Positions 13,394 to 21,262 of a DNA stretch of 33,923 nucleotides are shown piece by piece; position 1 is the first letter of the stretch; every line of letters starts with the position of its first letter. This DNA is from Halorubrum halodurans. GTDB lineage: Archaea > Halobacteriota > Halobacteria > Halobacteriales > Haloferacaceae. The notes under the pieces are model-generated. The model saw nothing but the letters and a program-made list of their open reading frames with translations, made no database searches and had not been told where the DNA came from. The position numbers were made by a program, and so were the translations under genes. Where the stretch lies: the NCBI RefSeq assembly GCF_002252985.1, contig NZ_NHPJ01000058.1:1-33923 (forward strand). Reading direction: 5' to 3'.

Positions 13394-15517
13394 CTACGAC
13401 CACCTCAGCGACCCCTCGCCATCGGGGTGGTACACCTCGCCCTCTCGGTCGAGTTTGTCGAGTTCGTCGGCTGCCGTCGACCGGTCCATCCCGGACTCCT
13501 CGGCCGCGTCGAGCACCTCATACCGGCGCGCAGCCTCTCCTGGCGTACACTGCTCGTTGATGATCTCCTTGAGGCGCTGGATGCGCTGCTTCTGTGACTG
13601 CGGCGTCCCCTTGCCAGTGCGCTCGGCGTCGAACTTCCCGGTCTCGGGGTCGTAGGCGAGCCCGACGACGTTCTTGGTGATCCGGATCGCGCGCTCGACG
13701 TGACGCGCGTCGACGGTCTCGGAGAGCTCTGCGCGGGCGAACCCGACCGACAGGCGGATGCCGGCCTCGAGGCGGCGGGGCGTCGCCGGGACCGGGTCGT
13801 TCGCGCCGTCGTTGAGCGACCGGACGTCGATGTACGACTCCTTCAGCATCTCCTTTGCCTCGGGCGTCAGCGTCGGGAACACGTGCTCACGAGCGTACAC
13901 GAGCATCGCCCGGAACGTCTCCTTCGCGACCGGCGGGTCGATCGCCGTCTCTTCCGGCACGTCGATGTCGACGCCGCGGTTCTCGAGCTCCTGGCGGCTC
14001 GCGTCGTCCCACGTGTCCAGGACGTGGTCGGCGAGCTTCGCGTCCGTCTCCGGATCGGGGATGTCCTGGACGGCCAACAGGACGTCCATCCGGTCGATGA
14101 GCGCGTCGTCGAGGTCGATCTGGTCGGCCATCGGCTCCATCCGGTCGAACCGCCCGTGGACGGGGTTGCCCGACGCGAGCAGTGCCGTCCGCGTCGGGAG
14201 GTCGGCCGTGATGCCGGCCTTGTCCACCTTCACCATCTGGTCGCCCTCGAGGGCGTCGTGCATCGACTTCGTCTTCTCGTCGACGACATCGTCCACCTCG
14301 TCGATGATACAGTGGCCGCCGTTCGCCCGCGGGAGGATCCCTGGCGAGAGCGTCCACTCGGTCGTGCCGGCGAACTCCTCCTGGACGGCCGCGGCCGTGA
14401 GGCCGATCTTCGAGAGCCCAGTACCGGAGCGAAACTCCGACTTCGGCGCGATCTCGTTGAGTCGGCTGAGGATGGTCGACTTCCCGCGGCCAGGGTCACC
14501 GATCAGCCCGAAGTGAAGGTCACCCCGATAGCTCCCGAGCTCGTTGTCGATGCGGTAGGCGTTGAACAACCACGCGACCGACGCCTCGAACACGATGTCG
14601 AGCTCCTCGTCCGCGAGGATCTGCGGCGCGATGCTGTCGGCCAGCTGGTCGACGCAGTCATCCTGCTCGGCGAGCGTCTCGAACGCCTCGCGATGGGCGT
14701 CGACGTCGACATCGTCGTAGTCGTCGCTCTCGAACGCGATGGCGTGGGCATCGATCCACGTCGTCGTCTCCGGGTCGGCGTTCCGGCCCGTGAGGTCCGA
14801 CTCGTTGACACGGAGCTTCCCGAGGATGACCGCCTGCTCGCCACTCCGGTCGGGGAGGCCGTTCTCCCCGCCGTAGTCACAGAGGTCGTCCTCGACGAAC
14901 ACCGGGATCGACTCGCCCTCGACATCGGGGCGCTCGCCCGGAAGTTCAACGAGCTGGACCTTCCGCTGGTCGACGAACTCCGACTCGTCGACGTTGAGTC
15001 CCCAGGGACCCTGTCGCTCGCAGCCGGCACACTCGTGCGGCTCCTGAACCTGGTTGCGCCCCTGTGGGATGTACGTCGGCGTCCCGCAGCGCTGGCACTC
15101 GTAGGCTGCCTCGACGAGTCGTGGCGCCGTCCCGGTGACCTTCGAGAGCTGCCCGCGGACCGCGACGTAGTCGCCGATGTCATCGGCTGGGTTGAGGTCC
15201 GGGATCGACCGCGTCTCGAGCGCATCCTCGGTGTCCGTCAGACGGACGTGAGCGTTCGCGAGTTCGACATCCGCCGGCAAATCGAAGAGCCGGAGCGCCT
15301 CCTCGGCGTACTCGCGGAGCTGCTCGGGGTCGCTCTGCCAGTCCTCGAGGAGCCCCCGGTCGTAGCGGTAGAGGTCGTCCGCCTCGATGTACAGCGACCG
15401 CTGCTCGCGCGGGTACCGCTGGGCGAGCTCGCCGATCTCGTCGCGGCAGTACGTCTGGTAGAACTCGAGGAACTGGTCGGTGAGCGTCGCCGTCTCGCCC
15501 TGGACGGTGGCGCTCAT
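13394..15517 (-). CDS. mcm: Viral MCM replicative helicase
   Basis: This encodes 707 residues. The N-terminal domain carries a zinc finger with CQRC (141-144) and CAGC (163-166) in an OB-type fold. The AAA+ part has Walker A GDPGRGKS at 340-347, Walker B CIIDEVDD at 403-410, sensor 1 ASGNPVHGRFD around N451, and an arginine finger in LIDRMD (R476). Sensor 2 is ATPRRLEAGIRLS. A C-terminal winged helix follows (QKQRIQRLKEIINEQ, DRSTAADELDKLDREGEVYHP). Differences from cellular MCM (GDPGTAKS, DEFDKM, SRFD) show a viral lineage. It would unwind viral DNA as a hexamer. It is coupled by ATGA to the RHH/coiled-coil gene upstream. Confidence 0.93.
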   Translation of the reverse strand: MSATVQGETATLTDQFLEFYQTYCRDEIGELAQRYPREQRSLYIEADDLYRYDRGLLEDWQSDPEQLREYAEEALRLFDLPADVELANAHVRLTDTEDALETRSIPDLNPADDIGDYVAVRGQLSKVTGTAPRLVEAAYECQRCGTPTYIPQGRNQVQEPHECAGCERQGPWGLNVDESEFVDQRKVQLVELPGERPDVEGESIPVFVEDDLCDYGGENGLPDRSGEQAVILGKLRVNESDLTGRNADPETTTWIDAHAIAFESDDYDDVDVDAHREAFETLAEQDDCVDQLADSIAPQILADEELDIVFEASVAWLFNAYRIDNELGSYRGDLHFGLIGDPGRGKSTILSRLNEIAPKSEFRSGTGLSKIGLTAAAVQEEFAGTTEWTLSPGILPRANGGHCIIDEVDDVVDEKTKSMHDALEGDQMVKVDKAGITADLPTRTALLASGNPVHGRFDRMEPMADQIDLDDALIDRMDVLLAVQDIPDPETDAKLADHVLDTWDDASRQELENRGVDIDVPEETAIDPPVAKETFRAMLVYAREHVFPTLTPEAKEMLKESYIDVRSLNDGANDPVPATPRRLEAGIRLSVGFARAELSETVDARHVERAIRITKNVVGLAYDPETGKFDAERTGKGTPQSQKQRIQRLKEIINEQCTPGEAARRYEVLDAAEESGMDRSTAADELDKLDREGEVYHPDGEGSLRWS

Positions 15518-16089
15518 GCGTCACCTCCGTCCCCGGTGACGGCCTCGGCGATCGGTTGCTCGTTGCCGGCGCGGCGCTGCGTCTCGGCGTGCATCTGTTG
15601 CATGAAGTTCGTGTTCAGGAGGTCGCGCTCCTGGTCGGCGGCGCGATGCTTCAGGTCGTAGAGGACTTCCTCGTTCGACCGGCCGTGCTCGCCGCGGACG
15701 TCGTCGACCCGTGGGTGGGTCGCCCACACCTGCGGGAAGTCGCCTGCCTCCATCTCGTCGAGCAGCGTGTCGAGGGCGTCCTCGTAGCTGCCTTCCTCGT
15801 CGACCTTGTCCTCGCGAAGCTCACGGATCTCGTCCAGGTCGTCCTTCAGCCGGGCGACGCGATCGCGGTGCTCGCGAGCCTGCTCGAGTTCCTGCTCGAG
15901 CCGCTCTTCCTTCCGCCGGATCTTCCGGTCGATGACTGCGACCGAGTCGGCAGTGTTGACACCGAGCTCACGCTCGAGGGCGGAGATGACGACCTGCTTG
16001 TTCGTTCGATCGTCCTCGTCGACGAGGTACTTCAGCGATGGCGGGATCTCGACGTAGAGGGTCTCCGTCCCCTCAGCCTGGTTAGGCAC
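15514..16089 (-). CDS. RHH-like coiled-coil DNA-binding protein
   Basis: This encodes 191 residues from GTG 16089. The start is chosen because GGAGGTG, a perfect Shine-Dalgarno, lies 6 bases upstream; a TTG at 16104 would be longer. Residues 6-45 (ETLYVEIPPSLKYLVDEDD, NKQVVISALERELG) read as strand-helix-helix, like ribbon-helix-helix regulators. A long coiled coil follows (RKIRRKEERLEQELEQAREH, VARLKDDLDEIRELREDK), then an acidic helical tail (LDTLLDEMEAGDFPQVW). It lies directly upstream of MCM and just below a repeat-rich operator zone, so it may regulate this promoter or help load MCM at the viral origin. Both roles are inferred. Confidence 0.78.
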   Translation of the reverse strand: MPNQAEGTETLYVEIPPSLKYLVDEDDRTNKQVVISALERELGVNTADSVAVIDRKIRRKEERLEQELEQAREHRDRVARLKDDLDEIRELREDKVDEEGSYEDALDTLLDEMEAGDFPQVWATHPRVDDVRGEHGRSNEEVLYDLKHRAADQERDLLNTNFMQQMHAETQRRAGNEQPIAEAVTGDGGDA

Positions 16090-16109
16090 GCCGACCACCT
16101 CCAAACCAA

Positions 16110-16172
16110 ACCCGATCCCTATATTCTATACTTTTCCCTATATTATAGGGATAGTTGTTGTAACATAGGGAG
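16110..16172 (-). promoter_or_regulatory. AT-rich promoter/operator with CCCTATA repeats
   Basis: The gap holds CCCTATATT at 16117-16125, a perfect 15-bp dyad CCCTATATTATAGGG at 16136-16150, and a further half-site ATAGGG at 16165-16170. Several A/T boxes (GTATAG, AATATAG) on the minus strand sit 30-40 bases before GTG 16089. It is far more AT-rich than its flanks. This fits a regulated promoter, or an origin-like region, for the RHH-MCM operon. Confidence 0.6.
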
Positions 16173-16175
16173 ACG

Positions 16176-16412
16176 TTAGACATGGCGGTACACCTCCGTG
16201 GCGTGAGCTGCTGGACTTGGAGCATCGGGATCGTGGTCGTGGACGTCGACGCGGCCGCAGCTGGCGCAGTCGACATCGACTTCGTCAGGGTACTCGTCCG
16301 TGCTGTACGTCCAGGAGAGGTACTGCGTCGCCCCACAGCAGCGGCTCGTGTAGGGTTTCGCGATGTCGTTGAGCCACTCCTTGTACGACTCCGCGAGTGG
16401 TGGCTCACACAT
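16176..16412 (-). CDS. 78-residue zinc-ribbon early protein
   Basis: From ATG 16412 (an upstream TTG is less likely). Motifs are RCCGATQYLSW and, 20 residues on, CASCGRVDVHDHDPD, forming a four-cysteine zinc site with His nearby. The N-terminus ESYKEWLNDIAKPYTS is helical. It overlaps the end of the next gene upstream by 8 bases and stops just before the operator zone. Confidence 0.7.
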   Translation of the reverse strand: MCEPPLAESYKEWLNDIAKPYTSRCCGATQYLSWTYSTDEYPDEVDVDCASCGRVDVHDHDPDAPSPAAHATEVYRHV

Positions 16413-16542
16413 CCTCAACCACCTCGCCGGCGTCGGCGTGCTCGTCGCAGACGAAGTACTCGCCGTTGCCGTCGCGGATGACGTGGTCGGCCGCGTCGCG
16501 ACAGCCGAGCGCTCCGCAGAACGGCCCGGACGCGACCGCCAT
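16405..16542 (-). CDS. 45-residue zinc-knuckle protein, first gene of the provirus
   Basis: ATG 16542 starts MAVASGPFCGALGCRDAADH, ending with EYFVCDEHADAGEVVEDV. Cysteines/histidines FCGALGC...H and VCDEH make a plausible treble-clef-like site. It starts about 20 bases after CTTAAA and 30 after ATATAAA on the minus strand, so its transcript could be leaderless. It is the rightmost gene that reads with the viral operon. Confidence 0.65.
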   Translation of the reverse strand: MAVASGPFCGALGCRDAADHVIRDGNGEYFVCDEHADAGEVVEDV

Positions 16543-16654
16543 CAGGCGACCGCCCCCGTGTTTAAGTACCCATTTATATGTGGTTCCGCTGGTATTCTTG
16601 AGGTGCTCCTCGAGTCGGAACAGTCAACACCATGCCGGTGGCTATCGACATAGC
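16543..16654. promoter_or_regulatory. Provirus/chromosome junction with leftward promoter
   Basis: This 112-base gap separates leftward viral genes from rightward host genes. It contains TTTAAG (16561-16566) and ATTTATATG (16570-16578), which read on the minus strand as ATATAAA and CTTAAA boxes at the right distance from ATG 16542. The right attachment site should be here or just beside it, but it cannot be placed without the left end. Confidence 0.5.
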
Positions 16655-16843
16655 ATGCCCAAGATAAGCGTCGAGATCCCCGGCGAGCTGTTGGCGGACC
16701 TCGACGACCACGTCGGCGACGACGGAAAGTTCGTGAACCGCAGCGACGCGGTCCGGGCGTCGATCCGCAAGACGCTCGACACCCTCGACGAGATAGACGC
16801 ACGCCACGGCCGGCTGACCGACGAGGACGGCTCGGATGAGTAG
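16655..16843 (+). CDS. Ribbon-helix-helix regulator
   Basis: A 62-residue RHH (CopG/NikR-type) protein: strand MPKISVEIPGELLADLDDHV, then FVNRSDAVRASIRKTLDTLDEI as the two helices, and an acidic tail. The strand would insert in the major groove as a dimer. It overlaps the transporter gene by 8 bases, so it is part of a host operon and may regulate it. The start is the ATG in AGCATGCC; longer frames would run into the junction. Confidence 0.85.
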   Translation: MPKISVEIPGELLADLDDHVGDDGKFVNRSDAVRASIRKTLDTLDEIDARHGRLTDEDGSDE

Positions 16844-17558
16844 CCGCTCCGCCGACACCGGACCCGAGCGCCTCCTCGCGGTCGATCCCTTCTCCCGGCC
16901 GGCGGTGGCGGCGGTGGGGCTCGTCGCGCTGTTCGTCACCGCGCTCGCGACCGCGCAGGTCACCGCCGCGAAGGTGCTCGCGCTGTCGCTCCCGGTCGCG
17001 CTGCCCGTGGTCGGCCCGCGGATACTGCTCCCCGGCGCGGCGCTGGCGTACGCGGTCACCTTCTTCGCGTCCGACTGCCTGGCCGAGCTGTACGGCCGCC
17101 GGACCGCTCAGGTCGTCGTGAACGTGGGGTTCGCGATGAACTTCGTCGTGCTCGCGTTGGTGTGGTCGACGCTGGCCGCGCCGGGCGTCGACCCCGAGGT
17201 CGCCGCCGCCTTCGGGACCGCGCTCGGCCCGACGACCAACGTCGTCGCCGGCAGCCTGCTGGCGTACGTCGTCAGCCAGAACGTCGACGTCGTGCTCTTT
17301 CACGCGATCCGCGACCGGACCGGATCGGCCAACCTCTGGCTCCGCAACCTCGCGTCGACGGCGACGAGCCAGGCGATAGACACGGTGGTCTTCGTGTCGG
17401 TCGCGTTCCTCGTCGCGCCGACGCTCCTCGGCGTCGGGGACGCGCTGCCGCTCGCCGCGGTCGGCGCGCTGATCGTCGGCCAGTACCTGCTCAAGCTGCT
17501 GATCGCCGTGCTCGACACCCCGTTCGTCTACCTCGTCGTCGGCGCGGTCCGGGAGTAG
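16836..17558 (+). CDS. Queuosine/archaeosine precursor transporter (YhhQ/VUT family)
   Basis: A 240-residue membrane protein with about six hydrophobic segments. Family signs are TAQVTAAKVLAL near the start, FFASDCLAELYGRR (the D-x-x-x-E-x-Y-G motif of COG1738/PF02592) and SQNVDVVLFHAIRDRTG. The LWLRNLASTATSQAIDTVVFV segment, with N, S, Q and D lined up along one face, is also typical. Proteins of this family import preQ0/preQ1-type 7-deazaguanines; in archaea the product would feed archaeosine in tRNA. The role is from the family, not from local genes. It starts inside the RHH gene end. Confidence 0.87.
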   Translation: MSSRSADTGPERLLAVDPFSRPAVAAVGLVALFVTALATAQVTAAKVLALSLPVALPVVGPRILLPGAALAYAVTFFASDCLAELYGRRTAQVVVNVGFAMNFVVLALVWSTLAAPGVDPEVAAAFGTALGPTTNVVAGSLLAYVVSQNVDVVLFHAIRDRTGSANLWLRNLASTATSQAIDTVVFVSVAFLVAPTLLGVGDALPLAAVGALIVGQYLLKLLIAVLDTPFVYLVVGAVRE

Positions 17559-17577
17559 CGGTCCGCTCGAGCACGTC

Positions 17578-18639
17578 TCAGGTGACCGCGAGCGCCCGCG
17601 GGACCGCCTCCGGGAGGTCGGCCGGGACCCGATCGAACCGGTCGCCGCCGTCGACGGTTCGATGGAGCCCGTGGTTCGTGAGCGCCCAGAGTTCGCCGGT
17701 CGCCGCTCCCGACGCCAGGACGGCCCGGTAGGTCCCCTCGCCGGTCGGGATCCCCCGGTCGTCGAGCCGTTCCCAGGCCGTCGCGTCCGGGTTTCCGTCA
17801 CCGCCGACCGATCCGTTGCCGGTCGCCCCGTCGCCGACCGATCCGTCGCCGGCCGCTCCCTCCCGGCGGTACAGGTAGGCCTCGCCACGCCGGTGGGCGG
17901 CGGTCGCGCCGCCGGCGGCGCTGGCGAGGACGCGGTCCGGATCTCCGGGGTCGACGGCGAGCCCCCACACGTAGCCGTGATCGAGGCCGTCGGCGACGAC
18001 CTCGAAGGACCGTCCGCGGTCGTCGCTCTCGGCGTACCCGTCGCCCGCGGCGACGTACACCCGGTCCGGGACGTCCGGGTGGGTCGCGATCGTGTGGGTG
18101 TCCCGGCGCGATCCCGGCGGGCGGTCGGTCCACGTCGCGCCGCCGTCGGACGTGACGAGCAGCGCCCCGGCCTCGATCCCGACGTACCACCGCTCGGGGT
18201 CGTCGGGGCAGGGCTCGATCCACCGGACGTGGTGGGTGTCCGGGCGGGGCGGGAACGACCACTCCGACGCGGAGGGGACGTCGGTCATCCCCGTGATCGG
18301 CTCGACCGATCCGCCGCCGTCCGCGGTCCGGTAGAGCCGCGAGGGCTCGGTCCCGATCCACGCCGTGTCCGGGTCGTGCGGGCTCGTCGCGAGGGCGGTG
18401 ACCGCGTCCGGGCCGGTGCCCTCGGGACCGAGCGCGTCTCCGGCGATCCGTTCGAACGACTCGCCCGCGTCGACCGAGCGGTGGAGCCCGTCGTCGAACG
18501 TCCCCGCGAACACGCGCTCTCGAGCCTCCCGGTGGACCGCCACGCACTCGACCCGTCGTCCGTCGAGGCGGGTCTCGACGCGTCCGGTGTCGGGATCGAC
18601 GACGCGGAGCCCGTCGGCGTAGGCCGCGTACGCGTTCAT
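17578..18639 (-). CDS. BNR/Asp-box beta-propeller protein
   Basis: A 353-residue protein from ATG 18639 (MNAYAAYADGLRVVDPDTGR). Repeated blades carry Asp-box motifs S-x-D-x-G-x-(S/T)-(W/F): RSVDAGESFERI, RTADGGGSVEPI, TSDGGATWTDRP, ESDDRGRSFEVV and RTVDGGDRFDRV. These form a sialidase/YCF48-like propeller. No signal peptide, so it is probably cytoplasmic; such proteins are usually annotated only as exo-alpha-sialidase-like or WD40/YVTN-like. A Gly/Asn-rich insert (GSVGDGATGNGSVGGDGN) lies in the fifth blade. It is convergent with the transporter gene, with 19 bases between. Confidence 0.82.
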   Translation of the reverse strand: MNAYAAYADGLRVVDPDTGRVETRLDGRRVECVAVHREARERVFAGTFDDGLHRSVDAGESFERIAGDALGPEGTGPDAVTALATSPHDPDTAWIGTEPSRLYRTADGGGSVEPITGMTDVPSASEWSFPPRPDTHHVRWIEPCPDDPERWYVGIEAGALLVTSDGGATWTDRPPGSRRDTHTIATHPDVPDRVYVAAGDGYAESDDRGRSFEVVADGLDHGYVWGLAVDPGDPDRVLASAAGGATAAHRRGEAYLYRREGAAGDGSVGDGATGNGSVGGDGNPDATAWERLDDRGIPTGEGTYRAVLASGAATGELWALTNHGLHRTVDGGDRFDRVPADLPEAVPRALAVT

Positions 18640-18718
18640 GCCCGTGAGGAGGGCGGGCGGGGACATAAGCGTGGACGCCGCAAGGGATTTACCACCGCAC
18701 ACCGTGGTAACCGTAAGC

Positions 18719-19450
18719 ATGGATCTCCGCGTACAGGGGGACGTTCCCCCCGACCCGTTTCTCGGCGCCGCCGACCTGTTCGAAACCGAGTTCTCGCTCG
18801 AGGACCCCGTCTACGTCAAGATCCGGGACGACCCCGACGAGCGAACGTGGGCCGGCCACTACGCCGACCACCACGTCCTCAACGTCTCCCGACGCGCCGC
18901 CACGAGCGCGATGGCCCGCGAGCTGGCGGTCCACGAGCTCTCACACATGGCCCGGTACGAGGAGGGCCACGCCTCACACCTCCAGTCGACCGAGGAGGCG
19001 CTGTACCTCGGGCTCGCCGGCGAGACCGTCGAGCGACGCAAGCTCGCGCACTGTTACCAGATCGCGAACCACATGAAGGACATCTACGCCGACGACATCA
19101 CGCTCTCGGTCGCGCCCGCCGACAAGCTGGTCGGCTTCCTCGAGTCGACGCTGGCGGCCGCCGTGGCGGACCGGCCGGCCCCGGATCGGGCCGGGTCGCC
19201 GCCGGTGACCGCCGGGGCCGACCCGGAGATCACGGCGGTGAACGCGGCGTTCGCGCTGGCGCTCGTCGAGCGACACGACCTCGCGGAGCCGAGCCACCGC
19301 CTGTACGACCTCGCACGTGCGGCGGAGAGCGACGCGGCGGACGTCGACGTCGACGGCTTCAAACGCCGGTTCCTGGAGCTCGGCCCGGACCCGACGGAGA
19401 GCGGCTACCGGAAGGCGCTCGTCTCGGCCGCGCGCGCGTACGCCGTGTGA
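18719..19450 (+). CDS. Zincin-like protein with HELSH motif
   Basis: A 243-residue protein from ATG 18719. The motif AVHELSHMARYEEGHASH (residues 66-83) has HExxH plus a nearby E and H that could complete a zinc site, as in metallopeptidases. The C-terminal half is helical (AHCYQIANHMKDIYADDITL, VNAAFALALVERHDLA). It resembles haloarchaeal proteins of unknown function, perhaps DUF5781. A TACCAC/GTGGTA dyad (18690-18709) lies 10 bases before the start and may be an operator. Protease activity is inferred only from the motif. Confidence 0.8.
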   Translation: MDLRVQGDVPPDPFLGAADLFETEFSLEDPVYVKIRDDPDERTWAGHYADHHVLNVSRRAATSAMARELAVHELSHMARYEEGHASHLQSTEEALYLGLAGETVERRKLAHCYQIANHMKDIYADDITLSVAPADKLVGFLESTLAAAVADRPAPDRAGSPPVTAGADPEITAVNAAFALALVERHDLAEPSHRLYDLARAAESDAADVDVDGFKRRFLELGPDPTESGYRKALVSAARAYAV

Positions 19451-19516
19451 CGACGGACGCGTCCCGTGTGACGGACGCGTGGCGCCCACTCCCCGGTCGG
19501 TATGGCGTCGGCCGCG

Positions 19517-20887
19517 TCAGTCCGCCTCGTCGGCCTGTAGCTCGTCCGAGTCGGCGGTCGACGGCTCGTCCGTCCCCTCGAGGACCGTGACTCGGGCCTT
19601 CATGATCCGGGTGTTGTCGACGCGCTCGATGCGGATCCGGACGCCGTCGAACTCGATCTGTTCGCCCTCCTCGACGAGCCGGCCCGCGCGGTTGAACACG
19701 AAGCCGGCGAGGGTCTCGAACTCCTCGCCCTCCGGGAGGTCGATGTCGAGGATCTCGTTGACCTCGTCGATGTTGACCTCGCCCCGGACGAGCGCGACGT
19801 TGTCGTCGAGGAACTCGACCGGCGCGTCCTCGTCGCCCTCCAGGATCTCGCCGACGATCTCCTCGGCCATGTCCTCCAGCGTGATGATCCCCTCCGTCGT
19901 CCCGAACTCGTCGATGACGGTCACCATCTGGAGGCGGTTCTCCTGCATCTCCGCGAGCAGCTCGTCGGCGTTCTTCGACTCGGGGACGTGAAGCGTCGGC
20001 TTCACCACCCGTGCGAGCGACGGCTCCCCCTCGGAGTAGCGCAGCTCGCGGACCAGGTCCCGGACCGTGACGACGCCGACGATGTTGTCGAGGTTCCCCT
20101 CGAAGACGGGGACGCGCTCGTGGTCGGCGTGGATACACGTCTCGATGGCCTCCTCGACGCTCGACTCCTTCGCGACCGCCGTGACGTCGAGTCGCGGCGT
20201 CATCACCTCCTTGGCGATGGTGTTGTTGAACCGGAAGATCCGGTCGAGCATCTCGCGTTCCTCCTCCTCGATGACGCCCTCGCGCTCGCCCGTCTCGATG
20301 ATGTCCTGGATCTCGTCGCGGGTGACGTAGGAGGTCTCGATCGCCGACCGGCCGCCGGTGACCTTGTTGACGACGCGCGTCAGGTAGTCGAAGAGGACGA
20401 CGAGCGGAAAGAGGACGTACTCCGAGATCTTCAACGGGCGGGCGATCCGGAGCGACCACGACTCGGTGTTCTCGACGGCGTACGACTTCGGCGCGCTCTC
20501 GCCGAAGAGGAGCACGAGCGCCGTGATCCCGAACGTGGCGATGGTGACGGCCTGCCCCTGACCGAACCCGAGATAGACGAGCAGCCCGGTCGAGATGGAG
20601 GACATGGCGACGTTGACCATGTTGTTCCCCACGAGGATGGTGATGAGCAGCCGGTGCGGGTCGCTCTTCAGCGCCTGTACCGTCTCCGCGCCGGGGATCC
20701 CGTCCTCGACCAGGCTGTCGATCCGGTGTTGCGGGAGCGAGAACAGGGCGATCTCCGAGGAGGAGAAGAACGCCGACAGCGCGATCAACACGAGGATCGT
20801 GAGCGCGCCGAGGAGGGCCACGGTGGTGTCTCCCATCACCGGCAGCTGGAGCGGGCCGACTGTCAGCGCGCTTGACGATAAGCCCAT
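19517..20887 (-). CDS. CNNM/CBS-pair membrane protein (CorC/HlyC type)
   Basis: This encodes 456 residues. Residues 20-190 are a CNNM domain with four hydrophobic segments, including LSAFFSSSEIALFSLPQHRI (the S-x-x-E-x-A signature) and FGESAPKSYAV (the EhxPK signature). Two CBS modules follow (MTPRLDVTAVAKESSVEEAI...ERVPVFEGNLDNIVGVVTVRD and PTLHVPESKNADELLAEMQE...DEFGTTEGIITLEDMAEEIVGEI). A C-terminal CorC_HlyC domain ends it (VALVRGEVNIDEVNEILDI...TLAGFVFNRAGRLV). The family is linked to Mg2+ or Na+/Mg2+ transport, with CBS domains sensing nucleotides. Length and order are standard. It was once called hemolysin-like, which is misleading. Confidence 0.92.
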   Translation of the reverse strand: MGLSSSALTVGPLQLPVMGDTTVALLGALTILVLIALSAFFSSSEIALFSLPQHRIDSLVEDGIPGAETVQALKSDPHRLLITILVGNNMVNVAMSSISTGLLVYLGFGQGQAVTIATFGITALVLLFGESAPKSYAVENTESWSLRIARPLKISEYVLFPLVVLFDYLTRVVNKVTGGRSAIETSYVTRDEIQDIIETGEREGVIEEEEREMLDRIFRFNNTIAKEVMTPRLDVTAVAKESSVEEAIETCIHADHERVPVFEGNLDNIVGVVTVRDLVRELRYSEGEPSLARVVKPTLHVPESKNADELLAEMQENRLQMVTVIDEFGTTEGIITLEDMAEEIVGEILEGDEDAPVEFLDDNVALVRGEVNIDEVNEILDIDLPEGEEFETLAGFVFNRAGRLVEEGEQIEFDGVRIRIERVDNTRIMKARVTVLEGTDEPSTADSDELQADEAD

Positions 20888-20989
20888 TACCGCCCCACTT
20901 CCGTCGGGACGCAGTTAAAGTGTTACCTTCGAACGTCCGGGCGTGCCGCGGCCGACACGGTTACCCCGTCCGGGGCCGAAACCGGGCGT

Positions 20990-21262
20990 ATGACGGACCC
21001 ACAGATCACCCTGTACCGACTACAGGCGTGTCCGTACTGCGAGCGGGTCGTGCGAACGCTCGACCGCCTCGGCCTCGAGTACCGGTCGCGGTACGTCGAG
21101 CCGATGCACTCGGAGCGGAACGTCGTCAAGCGCGTCTCCGGCGCGCGGAGCGTCCCGGCGATCGTCGACCGGAACACGGGCGTGACCATGTCCGAGAGCG
21201 CCAACATCGTGGAGTACCTCGAGGGAACCTACGAGGACGCCGGCGCGGCGGGGGGTGCCTGA
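20990..21262 (+). CDS. Glutaredoxin-like protein (GST N-terminal type)
   Basis: A 90-residue thioredoxin-fold protein. Residues 1-20 hold ITLYRLQACPYCERVVRTLD with the redox motif CPYC. VPAIVDRNTGVTMSESANIVEYLE carries the cis-proline (SVPAI) and the GST-like SES-x-x-I motif. It likely acts as a thiol oxidoreductase with gamma-glutamylcysteine or a protein partner. It shares a TGATG junction with the redoxin gene, so the two are co-translated. Confidence 0.88.
   Translation: MTDPQITLYRLQACPYCERVVRTLDRLGLEYRSRYVEPMHSERNVVKRVSGARSVPAIVDRNTGVTMSESANIVEYLEGTYEDAGAAGGA

Larger units (their letters stand above)
1..16542 (-). mobile_element. Right part of an integrated haloarchaeal tailed virus (provirus)
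   Basis: Some 30 leftward genes, mostly overlapping by 1-11 bases, include terminase large and small subunits, portal, protease, HK97-type major capsid protein, connector genes, a viral MCM helicase and two tRNA-type elements. This order (packaging, portal, protease, capsid, connector) is the standard head module of HK97-like tailed viruses. The element runs off the left edge inside the head-tail region, so tail and integrase genes are not visible. The right limit is set by the change from dense leftward viral genes to rightward chromosomal genes at about 16.55-16.65 kb; no attachment repeat can be assigned without the other end. All genes that can be judged look intact, so the element may be functional, but only half of it is seen. 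Confidence 0.9.

Noticed and set aside
16082..16183. 33-codon leftward frame across the CCCTATA operator zone
   Set aside because: Codons are AT-rich and unlike any neighbour, and the frame is built of repeat half-sites; it is better explained as regulatory DNA.
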